Below the pieces are notes generated by a model. The model was not told the origin of the DNA and searched no databases. It saw only the letters and a program-made list of their open reading frames with translations. A program made the translations under genes and the position numbers. A DNA stretch of 64,000 nucleotides from Echinicola rosea (GTDB lineage Bacteria; Bacteroidota; Bacteroidia; Cytophagales; Cyclobacteriaceae), in NCBI RefSeq assembly GCF_005281475.1, contig NZ_CP040106.1:811501-875500 (forward strand), in the 5' to 3' direction. This document shows, piece after piece, positions 35,838 to 45,179 of this stretch (positions within the stretch are counted from its first letter, which is position 1; every line of letters starts with the position of its first letter).

Positions 35838-36034
35838 AGCTTATCCAGAATTTCTCGGATCAATCGCTCTTTGTCCAGCTCTTTTTTTCTTTTTGATCGA
35901 ATGCTCAGGATGTAAATAATCCATATTCCCCAGGCTACAGCAAAAAGAGGAAAGGGATTTTCCGCACCCAACGCCCCGATCATCGCGATAAAGCTGATGA
36001 AAAGTGTTCCTAAAAATTTTATTACTGACCACAT
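35834..36034 (-). CDS. small membrane protein, hypothetical
   Basis: Sixty-six residues: two membrane helices (IKFLGTLFISFIAMIGALG and FPLFAVAWGIWIIYILSI) and a charged helical tail (KRKKELDKERLIREIL). This layout is common for small inner-membrane proteins. No family recognised. Confidence 0.45.
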   Translation of the reverse strand: MWSVIKFLGTLFISFIAMIGALGAENPFPLFAVAWGIWIIYILSIRSKRKKELDKERLIREILDKL

Positions 36035-36562
36035 AATCAGTGAGTTTTGTGATTGACTAGTTTACTCATTTATGGTTAGGATTCAAAGCTGCTGGGTTTA
36101 AAAACTGCAATAGTGGGCAGATTTCATAAAAAGAAGTTGGTACTAAAGTGTTTATCAAAGCTCTAGTTACAACGACACGTATAGCTAGCTTTGCTTAATT
36201 GGTGTTGGTAATTATATTTTTGAATTACACAAACGAACCATTTACACACAAAATAAATTTGATTTGTGATTTTTTTTCAAAATATGAATTGACAACATGT
36301 ATGAAATCGCCAAGTTAAAATTTGTAAAATACCCTAAATCAGGTATTTTTTTTGTTCTGTAGATATCTTATTTTTAATATGATATAGTCAGTTGTACTTG
36401 CTTACAAATTATTAATAAACAATTGTAAATGGATAATTGGGCTTGAATTAACTAAAATGAACATTTATGAAGAATGGAATATAAGGGGTGTTTAAGCAAT
36501 GTTTATGTACACTCGTTGGACAAAGTATAAAAAAGACAAATCAATTATAAAAATCAAGCAAC
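36035..36562. other. intergenic region with one terminator-like hairpin
   Basis: About 530 A+T-rich bases without a recognisable gene. AAAATACC (36326-36333) pairs with GGTATTTT (36342-36349) and is followed by T, so it can stop transcription toward the exported protein gene. It may be the remnant of a lost gene. Confidence 0.5.
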
Positions 36563-38056
36563 ATGAATTCAATCAAAAAATTCCTTTTAACTGTATCACT
36601 ATCATTGAGTTGTCTGACTTCATACTCTGCTACATTTGAATTTAGATTTGACTACGGAATTGGAATGGACATCGATCAGGCTTCTCTTTGTTTTTACCAA
36701 CTAAAAGATAATTCTGGCGTACTATCGGATAAAATCCCATTAAATATATCTAATGGAAAAGTCATACCCATAAAACTTAGTAGGAGAAGAATTAAAGAGA
36801 TCATTTTTAGCGGCTACTATCTTGACTCAGAACTTAACAAAAGAAAAAGTTTTCTTGGGATCTCAAGACCAATTGAAAACTTGAACAGAAGGGATGTAAA
36901 TAGTATTTTAATTATGGCTGCAACCAAAGATGATGACAATTTCACACCTGTTGCAGAACTATTTCGAATAATGTCCAATAAAGAATACAATAAGCTTCTT
37001 GACCGAAAAAATAATGAAATTTATGGTGATGCAAGTACATTTCCAATTGGAAGATTTATCCTACATAACCCTGATCAGAACAAATCAAAAGACGTAATTC
37101 CAATGCCTTTCACTGCTGCCCCATTCGTCCAAAATTCAAGAGCCATTTATGATCATTATATTCTCCGTAAGCAACTAGGTGTAGATTTTAATGCGGGTTA
37201 CCAAAAATTAAATGTTGCTACCCAAAATGACAAGCAACAATTTATTGAGTACTCCGTAAAAATAGATACAATGCGTGTCCTCAATTGGGTTTCCCCAGAA
37301 GGCGAGATGAAATTTCTTTATGATCAGGTGAATAAAGGCAACCTAGACTGGCTCCATTCTGACCTATCCAGTAATCAGAACTGGAAGTTATATTTTGTCA
37401 GTTCATGTATAGAGATTAAAAACTTTATGATTTCGTCACAAGTGTTTGACAGTTTAGCTTCAGCTACAAACCTAAATGTAAACATTCCTGCTAATGCTTC
37501 GGATTTGACCATTAAAGCTGGTGTAGTTTATGGCAAATACGAAGGTTCTCAAAACACTGATCACACTTTTCATTACTACACAGGCTTCAATGTCAGAGAT
37601 TACACTAAAAACATCAAAGACTTTCTGGCTCACAAATCACTCCAGGATCGTGTAAACGATGCCCAAGTTGATTTGGAAAATATGGAAAAGCAAACATTAC
37701 AATTGTATGCAGATTTAAGAAAGTTAGATTCATCCATCATTGAATTTGGCTCCACTGACTTAATTGTACGATTCTTCGAGAAGGTAGAACCCAAAACTTA
37801 TATGGAATTGCCAGATTCAGCTGATTTAAATCAAACACAGCAAATTGAATTAGTAAATGGAAAAATAAGGAACTATAACATAGCACTTGAGATATTTAAG
37901 GAAAAGATTGTTGAGTATAAAAATTCTAAAAATTACTTTGACGATCTTTCAAGTGAACTTGTAAAAGGAAGGTCAGACGCTACCAATGAAATCCAGCCAA
38001 AAGAGATACAGGTCGATGATGCAGTTGTGGAAAATGCGATCGTAAAGAAAGAATAA
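36563..38056 (+). CDS. exported protein of unknown function
   Basis: A 497-residue protein with a signal peptide ending near TSYSA (residue 22). The N-terminal 100 residues are beta-rich; the centre has no recognised domain; residues about 365-470 contain long helices with heptad-like spacing (QDRVNDAQVDLENMEKQTL, EIFKEKIVEYKNSKNY), likely a coiled coil. It lies next to the CBASS operon and converges with it. A role linked to defence cannot be shown from sequence. Confidence 0.7.
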   Translation: MNSIKKFLLTVSLSLSCLTSYSATFEFRFDYGIGMDIDQASLCFYQLKDNSGVLSDKIPLNISNGKVIPIKLSRRRIKEIIFSGYYLDSELNKRKSFLGISRPIENLNRRDVNSILIMAATKDDDNFTPVAELFRIMSNKEYNKLLDRKNNEIYGDASTFPIGRFILHNPDQNKSKDVIPMPFTAAPFVQNSRAIYDHYILRKQLGVDFNAGYQKLNVATQNDKQQFIEYSVKIDTMRVLNWVSPEGEMKFLYDQVNKGNLDWLHSDLSSNQNWKLYFVSSCIEIKNFMISSQVFDSLASATNLNVNIPANASDLTIKAGVVYGKYEGSQNTDHTFHYYTGFNVRDYTKNIKDFLAHKSLQDRVNDAQVDLENMEKQTLQLYADLRKLDSSIIEFGSTDLIVRFFEKVEPKTYMELPDSADLNQTQQIELVNGKIRNYNIALEIFKEKIVEYKNSKNYFDDLSSELVKGRSDATNEIQPKEIQVDDAVVENAIVKKE

Positions 38057-38134
38057 ATACTATGCCAAATAACTAAGGGTCTGGGTGGTCAGAATGGCCA
38101 AACCTGAATGCAGCGTTGAACGAGTGGGGCTGGG

Positions 38135-38356
38135 AACTATTTGCCTATCAACTAAATATGCCAGATCTGATAGTGTAATTCCATTTGTACCTTCTTCATT
38201 GGTAATACTTATATGAATTCCTTTGATGCCTTGAATTACCAAATTCAAGAATGGTTCGTTAAGATCATTTTCTTTAAATTGGTCCAGAATCATTTTTTTT
38301 CAACGCTTGATGGTGTTGGTAATTTTTCTGGATGAGTATGCCACTCACCTAAGTAA
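38135..38356 (-). pseudogene. duplicated 3' fragment of cap3
   Basis: This 222-base stretch matches 38989-39211 with only about 7 percent differences. It holds the C-terminal JAB residues (NEPFLNLVIQGIKGIHIS) and part of the JAMM region, but one inserted base in the T-run near 38295 shifts the frame before them. There is no 5' half, so it is a relic. Confidence 0.88.
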
Positions 38357-38396
38357 TGCTAAATAAAATTTTAATAGACAATAAACTAAATATTAA

Positions 38397-38807
38397 ATGA
38401 TGCGCAAATTAAATAATGATGCTTCAAATGTTTTAAATGAATACTATCAAAAATTAGGGAGTGCAATCAAGAAAAAACTGAACTTTCAAAAGGAAAGAAC
38501 GATAGAAACCAATAAAGGTGAATATGAATTGATAAAAATTGAAGATATTTCATTTAAAGAATTAAATATTGAAAACATAAAATTTCACCTTTTGTTTTCA
38601 CCAAATGGTTGTGAAATATCAGGAAAAATAACAATGAAAGCCTCTGCTTATCCCCCAGGCTCAGACAAAAATGGTTTTACTTCTTATTTTTTTGAAATAA
38701 ATTTTAACTCCACAAAAGTTAAGTTTGATTTTGAGGAAGAAGATTTCAGAGTGGTTTCAAATATGGATATAAATTACATCACTGTACATAATGGAATTCA
38801 TTATTGA
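38397..38807 (+). CDS. hypothetical protein between the cap3 copies
   Basis: A 136-residue soluble protein: a Lys-rich helical start (EYYQKLGSAIKKKLNFQKE), then beta strands ending in NYITVHNGIHY. The second residue is also Met, so the start may be either. No family recognised. It is the only gene in the segment bounded by the cap3 fragment and the full cap3 gene, and is read in the opposite direction to the CBASS operon. Confidence 0.6.
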   Translation: MMRKLNNDASNVLNEYYQKLGSAIKKKLNFQKERTIETNKGEYELIKIEDISFKELNIENIKFHLLFSPNGCEISGKITMKASAYPPGSDKNGFTSYFFEINFNSTKVKFDFEEEDFRVVSNMDINYITVHNGIHY

Positions 38808-38867
38808 AATTAAATGGAAGGCTTGATTCAACTAGGGGCTTCTTACTTCCCAAATCGCAACCTACAA

Positions 38868-38951
38868 TCCAGTGAATCACCGTATGCGAGACCTGTACGT
38901 ACGGTGGTGTGTGAGGCGCTCCGTGAGCTTAGGGCTCACGGCTTTACTTGG
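38868..38951 (+). mobile_element. group II intron-like 3' scar
   Basis: ACCGTA (38879-38884) and TACGGT (38900-38905) bracket a short loop, followed by GGTGGTGTGTGAGGCGCT and a second stem CCGTGAGC/GCTCACGG (38921-38928 with 38934-38941). This run resembles the domain IV-V boundary found after intron reverse-transcriptase genes in Bacteroidota. No reverse transcriptase is present. Confidence 0.5.
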
Positions 38952-39006
38952 TTTTCAACATAGGACTTTAGCTAACACTCCCATTCCCAACTATTTGCCT
39001 ATCAAC

Positions 39007-39477
39007 TCAATATACCACATCTGTTAGTGTAATTCCATTTGTACCTTCTTCATTGGTAATACTTATATGAATTCCTTTGATGCCTTGAATTACCAAAATC
39101 AAGAATGGTTCGTTAAGCTCATTATCTTTAAATTGGTCCAGAATCATTTTTTTATCAACGCTTGATGGTGTTGGTGATTTTTCTGGATGAGTATGCCACT
39201 CACCTAAGTAAATTGTTTTTTGATTACTATTTGCAAACTCATAATTAATTATAACTTGCGCGATATCTTTGCATCTATTAAATGAATTTCGACTCGATTT
39301 GTCCCAATTAGTTGGAATAGATGCTCGCATAATGTAAATAGAATTTCCTTTCACTTGCCCCAAGAGAATTCCTCCAGATTCATGAGATTTTGAGTTGACT
39401 TGTTTATATTTTCTCAATACATCAATGACAGAATCAAGAAGTACAATTCTGAACTTGTTTAAAACTACCTCTACCAT
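39007..39477 (-). CDS. cap3: CBASS JAB/JAMM isopeptidase Cap3
   Basis: A 156-residue protein with a full JAMM zinc motif: an upstream Glu in GEWHTHP and HTHPEKSPTPSSVD (HxH-x7-S-x2-D). In type II CBASS, Cap3 removes the CD-NTase from proteins to which Cap2 has joined it. It overlaps cap2 by 7 bases at its start. The gene ends at 39007 within a region that is duplicated at 38135-38356, so its C-terminus (ITLTDVVY) may have been shaped by the rearrangement. Confidence 0.92.
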   Translation of the reverse strand: MVEVVLNKFRIVLLDSVIDVLRKYKQVNSKSHESGGILLGQVKGNSIYIMRASIPTNWDKSSRNSFNRCKDIAQVIINYEFANSNQKTIYLGEWHTHPEKSPTPSSVDKKMILDQFKDNELNEPFLILVIQGIKGIHISITNEEGTNGITLTDVVY

Positions 39478-41234
39478 AGATGATTAAGATTTATTGATCC
39501 CTCAGTAAGATTAGAACCAAACTCACTTATTCGGATATTATTTGAGATTATTTGAGATTTATTACCCACCCAAGTAAAAGACTTACAGTTTTTTTCTTCA
39601 TTCGCTATAACATTTGAAATATATGGATAAAGAACACCTAGAAAACTTAATACTTGGTCAGCGGCATAGGGAGTGAAATGTGTTTGGCAGCCTGCTTCTT
39701 TTAGTGTAAGAATAGGATTATTTAATAGGTACTCATCTCTATGAATAATATTAAATTTAAATAAGCCATGTTCATCGAAAAAGCTCGAAAAATTATTTTC
39801 GTTTGGTGTGATATAAACACAGTGGCCTCCAGCCAAGTATGGCTCTACCCATATAAAAATTATTGGTACCTTGATTACGTTTTCTTCAAGTTTGCTGGCT
39901 ATCCATCTTTCAATATTTTCTTCGCCTATACATACTATCAATATATCAGATTCATTTATATATTCAGTTTCATTAATAATTATGTCATATATTGACGATT
40001 TTCTAATAGACACGGCCCTTAGCGGACTATTATTTTTCAAGTAATCTTCAATCCCGGAGGTTTTATACCAGTTTAAATAACTAAAGCCAAGCAGATGACG
40101 TCCTATGTTTTCTGGTTTTAAAATATCGTTATCAATTAAACGAAATTCAGCATTTGGGTCACTTTTTAGAAAGTGAACTAAATTTGAGCCAATGCTTCCA
40201 AGGCCAGTCATAGAGTAGATAAATTGCTTACCAATATTTTGTTGAGGACCTGCACTTCTTTTTACCAATCTTGAAGAATTAATTAATTCAGGACTTAACC
40301 TAAATAGATGCTCATTACCCTCAAAAATTGACATTGCTTTCACAGGCTGTAATGTATTTGGCCGAAATCCATTCCTTTTTAAGTTCGGAGTTTTATGGAA
40401 CCATCCGAAGTATTTTATCTCACCATTTAAATGTTTAGAAAACAGAATTAATTTTGGATTCAGTTTTTTATTATTCAAAAAGTCACAATACTCTTTAAAT
40501 TTTAAAGGAAATTCAGTTTTGACTAAATCAATAACTTGCCTATTAGTCCAATCAAAAGGAGGTAAAAGCTTATTATCCCAATTTCCAAGAAAAAACCCTT
40601 GGGTTTCAGTAAAGTATATTCCAGATTTTGTCAAAAAAGATTTAAAACGAATTGCAATATCTTCCTCTTGGTGAATAACAATAGAAATTTCATTAAATGA
40701 CTTACTTAGTTTAATGAACTTTAAATTCTTTCCTACTGGCAATTTTGTTAATAAAATGATATTCGCTGACACGGAGTCTTTAGTAGAATACTTACTCTGC
40801 CAATATGACATGAACTCCTCATCAAAATCAGAAGTGTTTACGCCATTTAATCCGTCCTCAATAATTCTCTTTGACCTTCGTAAGGTTTCCAGAACAACTT
40901 CACTAGGTTTATCAGGATTTGGTTTTGAATGGTTTTGAAAAGTACAAACTAAGCGATTTACATCTACGTGGGGTATATGCTTCGTTTTTTCATAATCATC
41001 CTTACTCAATAATACGGTTGGAAATGATAAAGGAAAGTCAGGTAAGAATAATAAAATAAATTTTATAGGTTTTAATATGTTATCATCTAAAAGAATTTCA
41101 GTAGAGACCTCCCAAATTTCTAAACTAGAGTTAGGAAAATCTCTTCTTCGCTCTTCGGAAGATAAAATTTTAACATTTTCTACCTTCTTTATTTTTTCAT
41201 ATGCAATCTTTTTAGCATCCTCGTGATCTATCAT
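39471..41234 (-). CDS. cap2: CBASS E2-E1 fusion Cap2
   Basis: A 587-residue protein. Residues 1-150 are the E2-like domain with a candidate catalytic Cys97 in VNRLVCTFQNH. The rest is an E1/ThiF domain with the nucleotide turn TGLGSIGSN, the RLIDNDILKPENIGRH segment and a candidate E1 Cys516 in KEAGCQTHFTPYAADQV. Cap2 conjugates the C-terminus of the CD-NTase to target proteins to prime it for signalling. Its start overlaps the CD-NTase gene by 4 bases. Confidence 0.93.
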   Translation of the reverse strand: MIDHEDAKKIAYEKIKKVENVKILSSEERRRDFPNSSLEIWEVSTEILLDDNILKPIKFILLFLPDFPLSFPTVLLSKDDYEKTKHIPHVDVNRLVCTFQNHSKPNPDKPSEVVLETLRRSKRIIEDGLNGVNTSDFDEEFMSYWQSKYSTKDSVSANIILLTKLPVGKNLKFIKLSKSFNEISIVIHQEEDIAIRFKSFLTKSGIYFTETQGFFLGNWDNKLLPPFDWTNRQVIDLVKTEFPLKFKEYCDFLNNKKLNPKLILFSKHLNGEIKYFGWFHKTPNLKRNGFRPNTLQPVKAMSIFEGNEHLFRLSPELINSSRLVKRSAGPQQNIGKQFIYSMTGLGSIGSNLVHFLKSDPNAEFRLIDNDILKPENIGRHLLGFSYLNWYKTSGIEDYLKNNSPLRAVSIRKSSIYDIIINETEYINESDILIVCIGEENIERWIASKLEENVIKVPIIFIWVEPYLAGGHCVYITPNENNFSSFFDEHGLFKFNIIHRDEYLLNNPILTLKEAGCQTHFTPYAADQVLSFLGVLYPYISNVIANEEKNCKSFTWVGNKSQIISNNIRISEFGSNLTEGSINLNHLW

Positions 41235-42340
41235 GCACTTCTTGAATTGTCACTTTTAATTATTGAGGCTGCCGCATAAGATTTTGAATCTTCAATTTCA
41301 TCTTTTGCAATTGCACAAGGAAACCTATTTCCTAAATGTTTTTGCCATTTAAGGCAAGCGTCTTTTTGAATTGGATTTTCAATAGCTTGATTTGCACTTA
41401 TAATAAAACTATCTAGTTCATTGCTAAAATGATCTTTATTGGCCTGAGAATAACTGCGGAATAAATCCTCTCCAACTGGCGTGGTTGGACGGGGACATTT
41501 AAAGCCATTAACTTGGAGAAAATTTTTAATATTGACTAAAGTGTCTCGAAGACATACATCATCTCGTTCATGTTCCCTATAGTTTGAGCCAGAACCAGCT
41601 AAAATAGTCATAACTACTCCAGGAGGCATTTCTTTACTCAAATTATCTCCCCATGCTTTTAAGTATCGTACTATTCTTCTTAGCTGGTGATCCTTTTTTC
41701 TCCTATCATTTAACCATTGCTCGTATTCCTCTTGATAAAGTTTCCTTTCAAGAATAAATTTCGATTCAAATCCTGATTGGATTAAATCTTCAAACCATAC
41801 AATGAAGTCAATTGGATTACTCACTTTCCAACCTTCTTCACTATCAGCCAATTCTGGTTCTTTGATATTGGTAGCATAATAAATTGGCAAATCAACATGG
41901 TAATTAAAATCCCCATTTTCTCCCTTGTAACTTACTCTTACACAAGTTTTTTTGTCCTGAATTTTCTCTATAATAAAATCACCTTTTCCTTTCTTAATAG
42001 CAGCAATTATAAAATCATGAAATTGCTGTTCTGTAGGCCTCCTGTTGGAAGACCTTGGTCCCAAAAAATATACACCATCATCAATATCATACTCGTCTAC
42101 TTTTCGACAAGGATTGACAATGGTATCCATTACATAGGATCCTTGGCTTTGAAATTCCAAAATCTCATCAACAGATATATTTAATGTTTCAGAAAAATAC
42201 CTCTCTTGCTTTAGTTCGTTAAAACCATTCCCGATTCTTTTTCTAAGGTTATTTCTTCTTTCCCTAAGAATAACTCTCCTATCGTTGTTAAGCCTTATTT
42301 CTTTGTTAAACTCTTCAAATAAATTGTTACAGTTTGCCAT
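41231..42340 (-). CDS. CBASS CD-NTase (cyclic oligonucleotide synthase, DncV-like)
   Basis: A 369-residue nucleotidyltransferase with QGSYVMDT (Gly67-Ser68) and EYDIDDGVYF, giving Asp85 and Asp87, and a third acidic residue Asp150 in YHVDLPIYY. This is the complete catalytic triad of cGAS/DncV-like enzymes, which make cyclic di- or trinucleotides after phage infection. It ends in SDNSRSA; a small C-terminal residue suits conjugation by Cap2. The exact product cannot be read from the sequence. It lies 3 bases after the effector gene. Confidence 0.93.
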   Translation of the reverse strand: MANCNNLFEEFNKEIRLNNDRRVILRERRNNLRKRIGNGFNELKQERYFSETLNISVDEILEFQSQGSYVMDTIVNPCRKVDEYDIDDGVYFLGPRSSNRRPTEQQFHDFIIAAIKKGKGDFIIEKIQDKKTCVRVSYKGENGDFNYHVDLPIYYATNIKEPELADSEEGWKVSNPIDFIVWFEDLIQSGFESKFILERKLYQEEYEQWLNDRRKKDHQLRRIVRYLKAWGDNLSKEMPPGVVMTILAGSGSNYREHERDDVCLRDTLVNIKNFLQVNGFKCPRPTTPVGEDLFRSYSQANKDHFSNELDSFIISANQAIENPIQKDACLKWQKHLGNRFPCAIAKDEIEDSKSYAAASIIKSDNSRSA

Positions 42341-42343
42341 AAT

Positions 42344-42958
42344 TTAAAATTCATGTTCTTCATTTTTACTTATCCATTTCATATCTTTAAAGATACCCTT
42401 TGTTAAATATGGGAGTCTTTCAGTAAAATATCTCCCAGATATTTTTTTTTTGTGCGTTCCAATTACTTTGATTATTTCAGTGCCATAATGTGGTGAAAAA
42501 TTTTGCTCTGTACTACCATGGTTTAAATAGGAGTAAATTAATTCAAAATGTTTATCTCCATTTGTTTTATCTACATGCAAACCTAAACTTTCAGAAACTG
42601 AAGATGGAGTACCATCTGGTTTTTGAGTGAATGAAAAAACAGTGATTTTGCTCCCAGTTTGGTGAATTATTTTAACATGTTTCAGTTTCCCCTTTTTTAC
42701 TACGCATTTATCATCTCTATACTCATATTCAAGATAGCCCTCGTACCGTCCTGAAAAGTCTTCAATCCAAAACATCCAAGAAAATAATCTAGTTTTCCAT
42801 AACCATTTGTCAATGACAAATAAAAGACCCGTGATCACAGAAACTATTGAAAATGACAAACCCCAATAATCTTTTGCCAAAAATAGACTGATTCCAAGTA
42901 TCACTAGTAAACTTACTAGAACACTTGATTTATAGTATTTGAAGTATCCGTTGTTCAT
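42344..42958 (-). CDS. cap15: CBASS membrane effector Cap15 (two TM helices plus beta-barrel)
   Basis: A 204-residue protein with two N-terminal membrane helices (VLVSLLVILGISLFLAK, about 13-29, and SFSIVSVITGLLFVID, about 35-50), then a beta-rich domain starting FSGRYEGYLEYEY. That matches the SMODS-associated 2TM beta effector Cap15, whose barrel binds a cyclic dinucleotide and whose helices then disrupt the inner membrane. It is the first gene of the operon, ahead of the CD-NTase. Confidence 0.85.
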   Translation of the reverse strand: MNNGYFKYYKSSVLVSLLVILGISLFLAKDYWGLSFSIVSVITGLLFVIDKWLWKTRLFSWMFWIEDFSGRYEGYLEYEYRDDKCVVKKGKLKHVKIIHQTGSKITVFSFTQKPDGTPSSVSESLGLHVDKTNGDKHFELIYSYLNHGSTEQNFSPHYGTEIIKVIGTHKKKISGRYFTERLPYLTKGIFKDMKWISKNEEHEF

Positions 42959-43440
42959 GGTCCTTTTTTAAATTTATTTAGCATATTTATACTATTATAA
43001 TTACATTTTTCCCTGTCGAATTTAAGAGTGGTTTCAATTAAATCTGGCTCCACTTTCTCCTAATTTTTTTCTAATATTATCTGAAATCTACTCAAACTTG
43101 ATTGACTAATTATAACATGGATAGTGCCAGATAACCAAAACATTACATAAGTGTCAAATCTTCTAGTTAATGGCGTATTTTATTCATTATGAAACCGTAA
43201 AAGTTTCTGAATTAAGTCAGTTTGTCAGTATATAGAGCTTTTAATGTGCCATACAAATCAAATTTTATGACATAAATGTTGAATTTAATAAAATATGCTC
43301 CCATAAGAAAAGAATGTTTATAGGGATAAGCTTAGTCAAGTACAGTAGTTGAGAGAGGTCTATACTTCTATACTTTTCAGGAATATGAAATCCATAATCT
43401 ACCAGTATGTTACAGTGCCTTGGAACACTGGTATACTATG
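42959..43440. other. intergenic region upstream of the CBASS operon
   Basis: About 480 very A+T-rich bases with no gene seen. It must contain the CBASS promoter, but no full match to the phylum consensus is evident. Confidence 0.4.
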
Positions 43441-43600
43441 GATCGGAATACTCTTCAAGGTTTGGGCAGGTATTTTGGCAAGGATTCTGGTTTTGAAGCC
43501 GAGGAATGATTGGGTATAATTTCTTAGGATCATAAACTGGTCACAGAGCTGGGAGAACAATGTCTCCAGTCTTTTTCTCGTCTTCCAGTTTCCACATCAC
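43441..43600 (-). pseudogene. IS982-family transposase relic, C-terminal end
   Basis: The minus strand encodes TRKRLETLFSQLCDQFMILR, then YTQSFLGFKTRILAKIPAQT, matching the end of IS982 transposases (KRxETLFSQLCDQFMIRRNYAKSF). The first three quarters of the gene and both ends of the element are missing. Confidence 0.8.
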
Positions 43601-43739
43601 AATACGTTCAGCCCCATTTCAATATGTGAGCACTCTTTAGCTTTACGAAGCTCAAACCCTGTTGACTATTGTGGCCACTATTAGGAATTGGATGGTAACC
43701 ATGAAAAAATGCATATTAAAATTTTCTTTAACACAATCT

Positions 43740-44297
43740 ATAATTCGTACCCCTCGTACGGCTCGTACCCCTCGTACCGTACGAATTTTACGAGGTGGAA
43801 ATGATGTTCAAAAACATGCAAATGAATTCAATTCTAAAATAAAGGTTCGTTTTCTGAAATTCGTCTATCTTAAAGCAGGTCGATTTACTGCTTTTTACAT
43901 CAAAAAGAAAAAATACCATTCAAAAATTTGAATTGGAAAACGGGCTTATATGGCAATTTGAGCCGCTTTTGAATATTTCGATTCAAATAAATTCAGCGCT
44001 ATAAAACCAAAATGAACCTGTCCCTACATTTGCCCCTATTTTTTCATAAAATACTGTTTACCAGTGTTTTTGAATAGCCCTGTTCCCGCTACTAAACAAT
44101 TAGTTGATCATTCATGGTCAACTTTTTGTGTTTTATAGGGTTTTTGGTGCAGTTTATAAACCTCATTTGATTCAATTCACTTCCAATTGGTTCCAAATGA
44201 CTCAAATTTGTCCCCCTTTTCGTCCCCTTATTTGTCCCCCTTTTAGAACTGTATTGTCACTCAATTTTTATAGGTAAAGGTGATGTGCGAGCGCTTA
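43740..44297 (+). repeat. island junction R2: left arm, tRNA core, right arm
   Basis: The left arm (43740-44078) opens with three 9-base repeats of CTCGTAC inside an inverted region ending TTACGAGG, and runs through GCGCTATAAAACCAAAATGA. The core CCTGTTCCCGCTACT lies at 44079-44093. The right arm matches R1, including its hairpin terminator, to GAGCGCTT at 44297, with an extra 25-base duplication of the TTTGTCCCCC stretch. It marks the boundary of islands 1 and 2. Weak similarity to the 47,070 copy extends left to about 43,625. Confidence 0.85.
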
Positions 44298-44379
44298 GCA
44301 GGGGTGCACCGGCGCATACTGGGCTACGGATTCCGGGAATCATTGGGCCATTTTCCAAATGCAATAATAGGGTTAAAAT

Positions 44380-44553
44380 TTAATTGTCCAACTTCTTTTT
44401 GCTTATCATGGACTCTCCTTCCATTTCTATCTTATGTGAGGAGGATACGAGCCTGTCGAGCACGGCATCTGCAATGCTGTCATCACCAATGGTTCCATGC
44501 CATTGACTGACCGGTATCTGTGATGCAATGATCGATGAACTTTTCTCATAGCG
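44380..44553 (-). pseudogene. IS21-family IstB ATPase relic, C-terminal end
   Basis: The minus strand encodes RYEKSSSIIASQIPVSQWHG, then IGDDSIADAVLDRLVSSSHK and a basic end. This is the closing part of IstB helper proteins (SQLPVxxWHExIGDPTIADAILDRL). It is fused directly onto the pectate lyase pseudogene, showing an IS21-type insertion or deletion there. Confidence 0.85.
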
Positions 44554-45152
44554 GGATGGTAAGTACCATAGTTGGAGACCCATATACTGCCGAACCCATG
44601 AGAACCTTTTACATGGTTTGAGCCACTCAGACTTTCGGCAATCATACTCCACTGCACGGTGATACTGTCACAATGATAGATGGACATGCACTCATCGATA
44701 CTCCAGCTGGCAGAAACAAGATCGATAATTGCATGTTTGAAATACCGACCGGAAACCGCATCATAGTCATTGGCTGACAAATCACCTGGACGCACCCGGA
44801 TATATCTAATGATCACATGGTCAGCATTTATTTGTAACGGATGTTTTTTTAAGCAAATCCCATCCCCGGGGCAGTCTGTCCAGCAATTGTAATGTAGGGA
44901 TTTTTGATACTTAATGGGCTCTCCAGCTCTATGTTTCAAGAGGCCTTAAAACAACCGCTAGTGGGCCTTCGGCATCTACAGTAGCCTAAGGCTGCCTTTT
45001 CCATTGTCCCTAAGGTTGGTAACTTAATGAACGGCACCTCTTCTTCCTCCCTTGGCGAATTTCCCATAACCTTCGGTTGTAGGGAATGCGAGCTGATGGG
45101 CATATGCACACGAAACGATCAGTAGCGCCATGGGGAATAGCAGATTTTTCAT
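44554..45152 (-). pseudogene. pectate lyase pseudogene
   Basis: The start is intact: MKNLLFPMALLIVSCAYAHQ followed by AFPTTEGYGKFAKGGRRGAV. A TAA stop then interrupts it, the central part is frameshifted or deleted, and the β-helix part resumes with CLKKHPLQINADHVIIRYIR and SIYHCDSITVQWSMIAES before ending in the IstB relic. It is closely related to the intact lyase at 49,812 and lies downstream of the Sde182-like gene in the same direction. It cannot make an active enzyme. Confidence 0.88.
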
Positions 45153-45179
45153 AATTGGGGTTTTTAAATATTCAACATC

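Noticed and set aside
43740..43800. CTCGTAC series as a CRISPR array
   Set aside because: The units are 9 bases with 2-base variation and no spacers; they fit protein-binding repeats.
43662..43931. Small frame RTVRILRGGNDVQKHA in the junction left arm, also at 46,920 and 63,196
   Set aside because: The frame recurs because the DNA repeat recurs; starts differ between copies, and the CTCGTAC units translate as meaningless RTPRT repeats.
44427..44939. 170-codon frame as an intact pectate lyase-like gene
   Set aside because: It lacks the signal peptide and start region, which lie upstream beyond a stop, and its end belongs to an IstB relic; it is part of a pseudogene.
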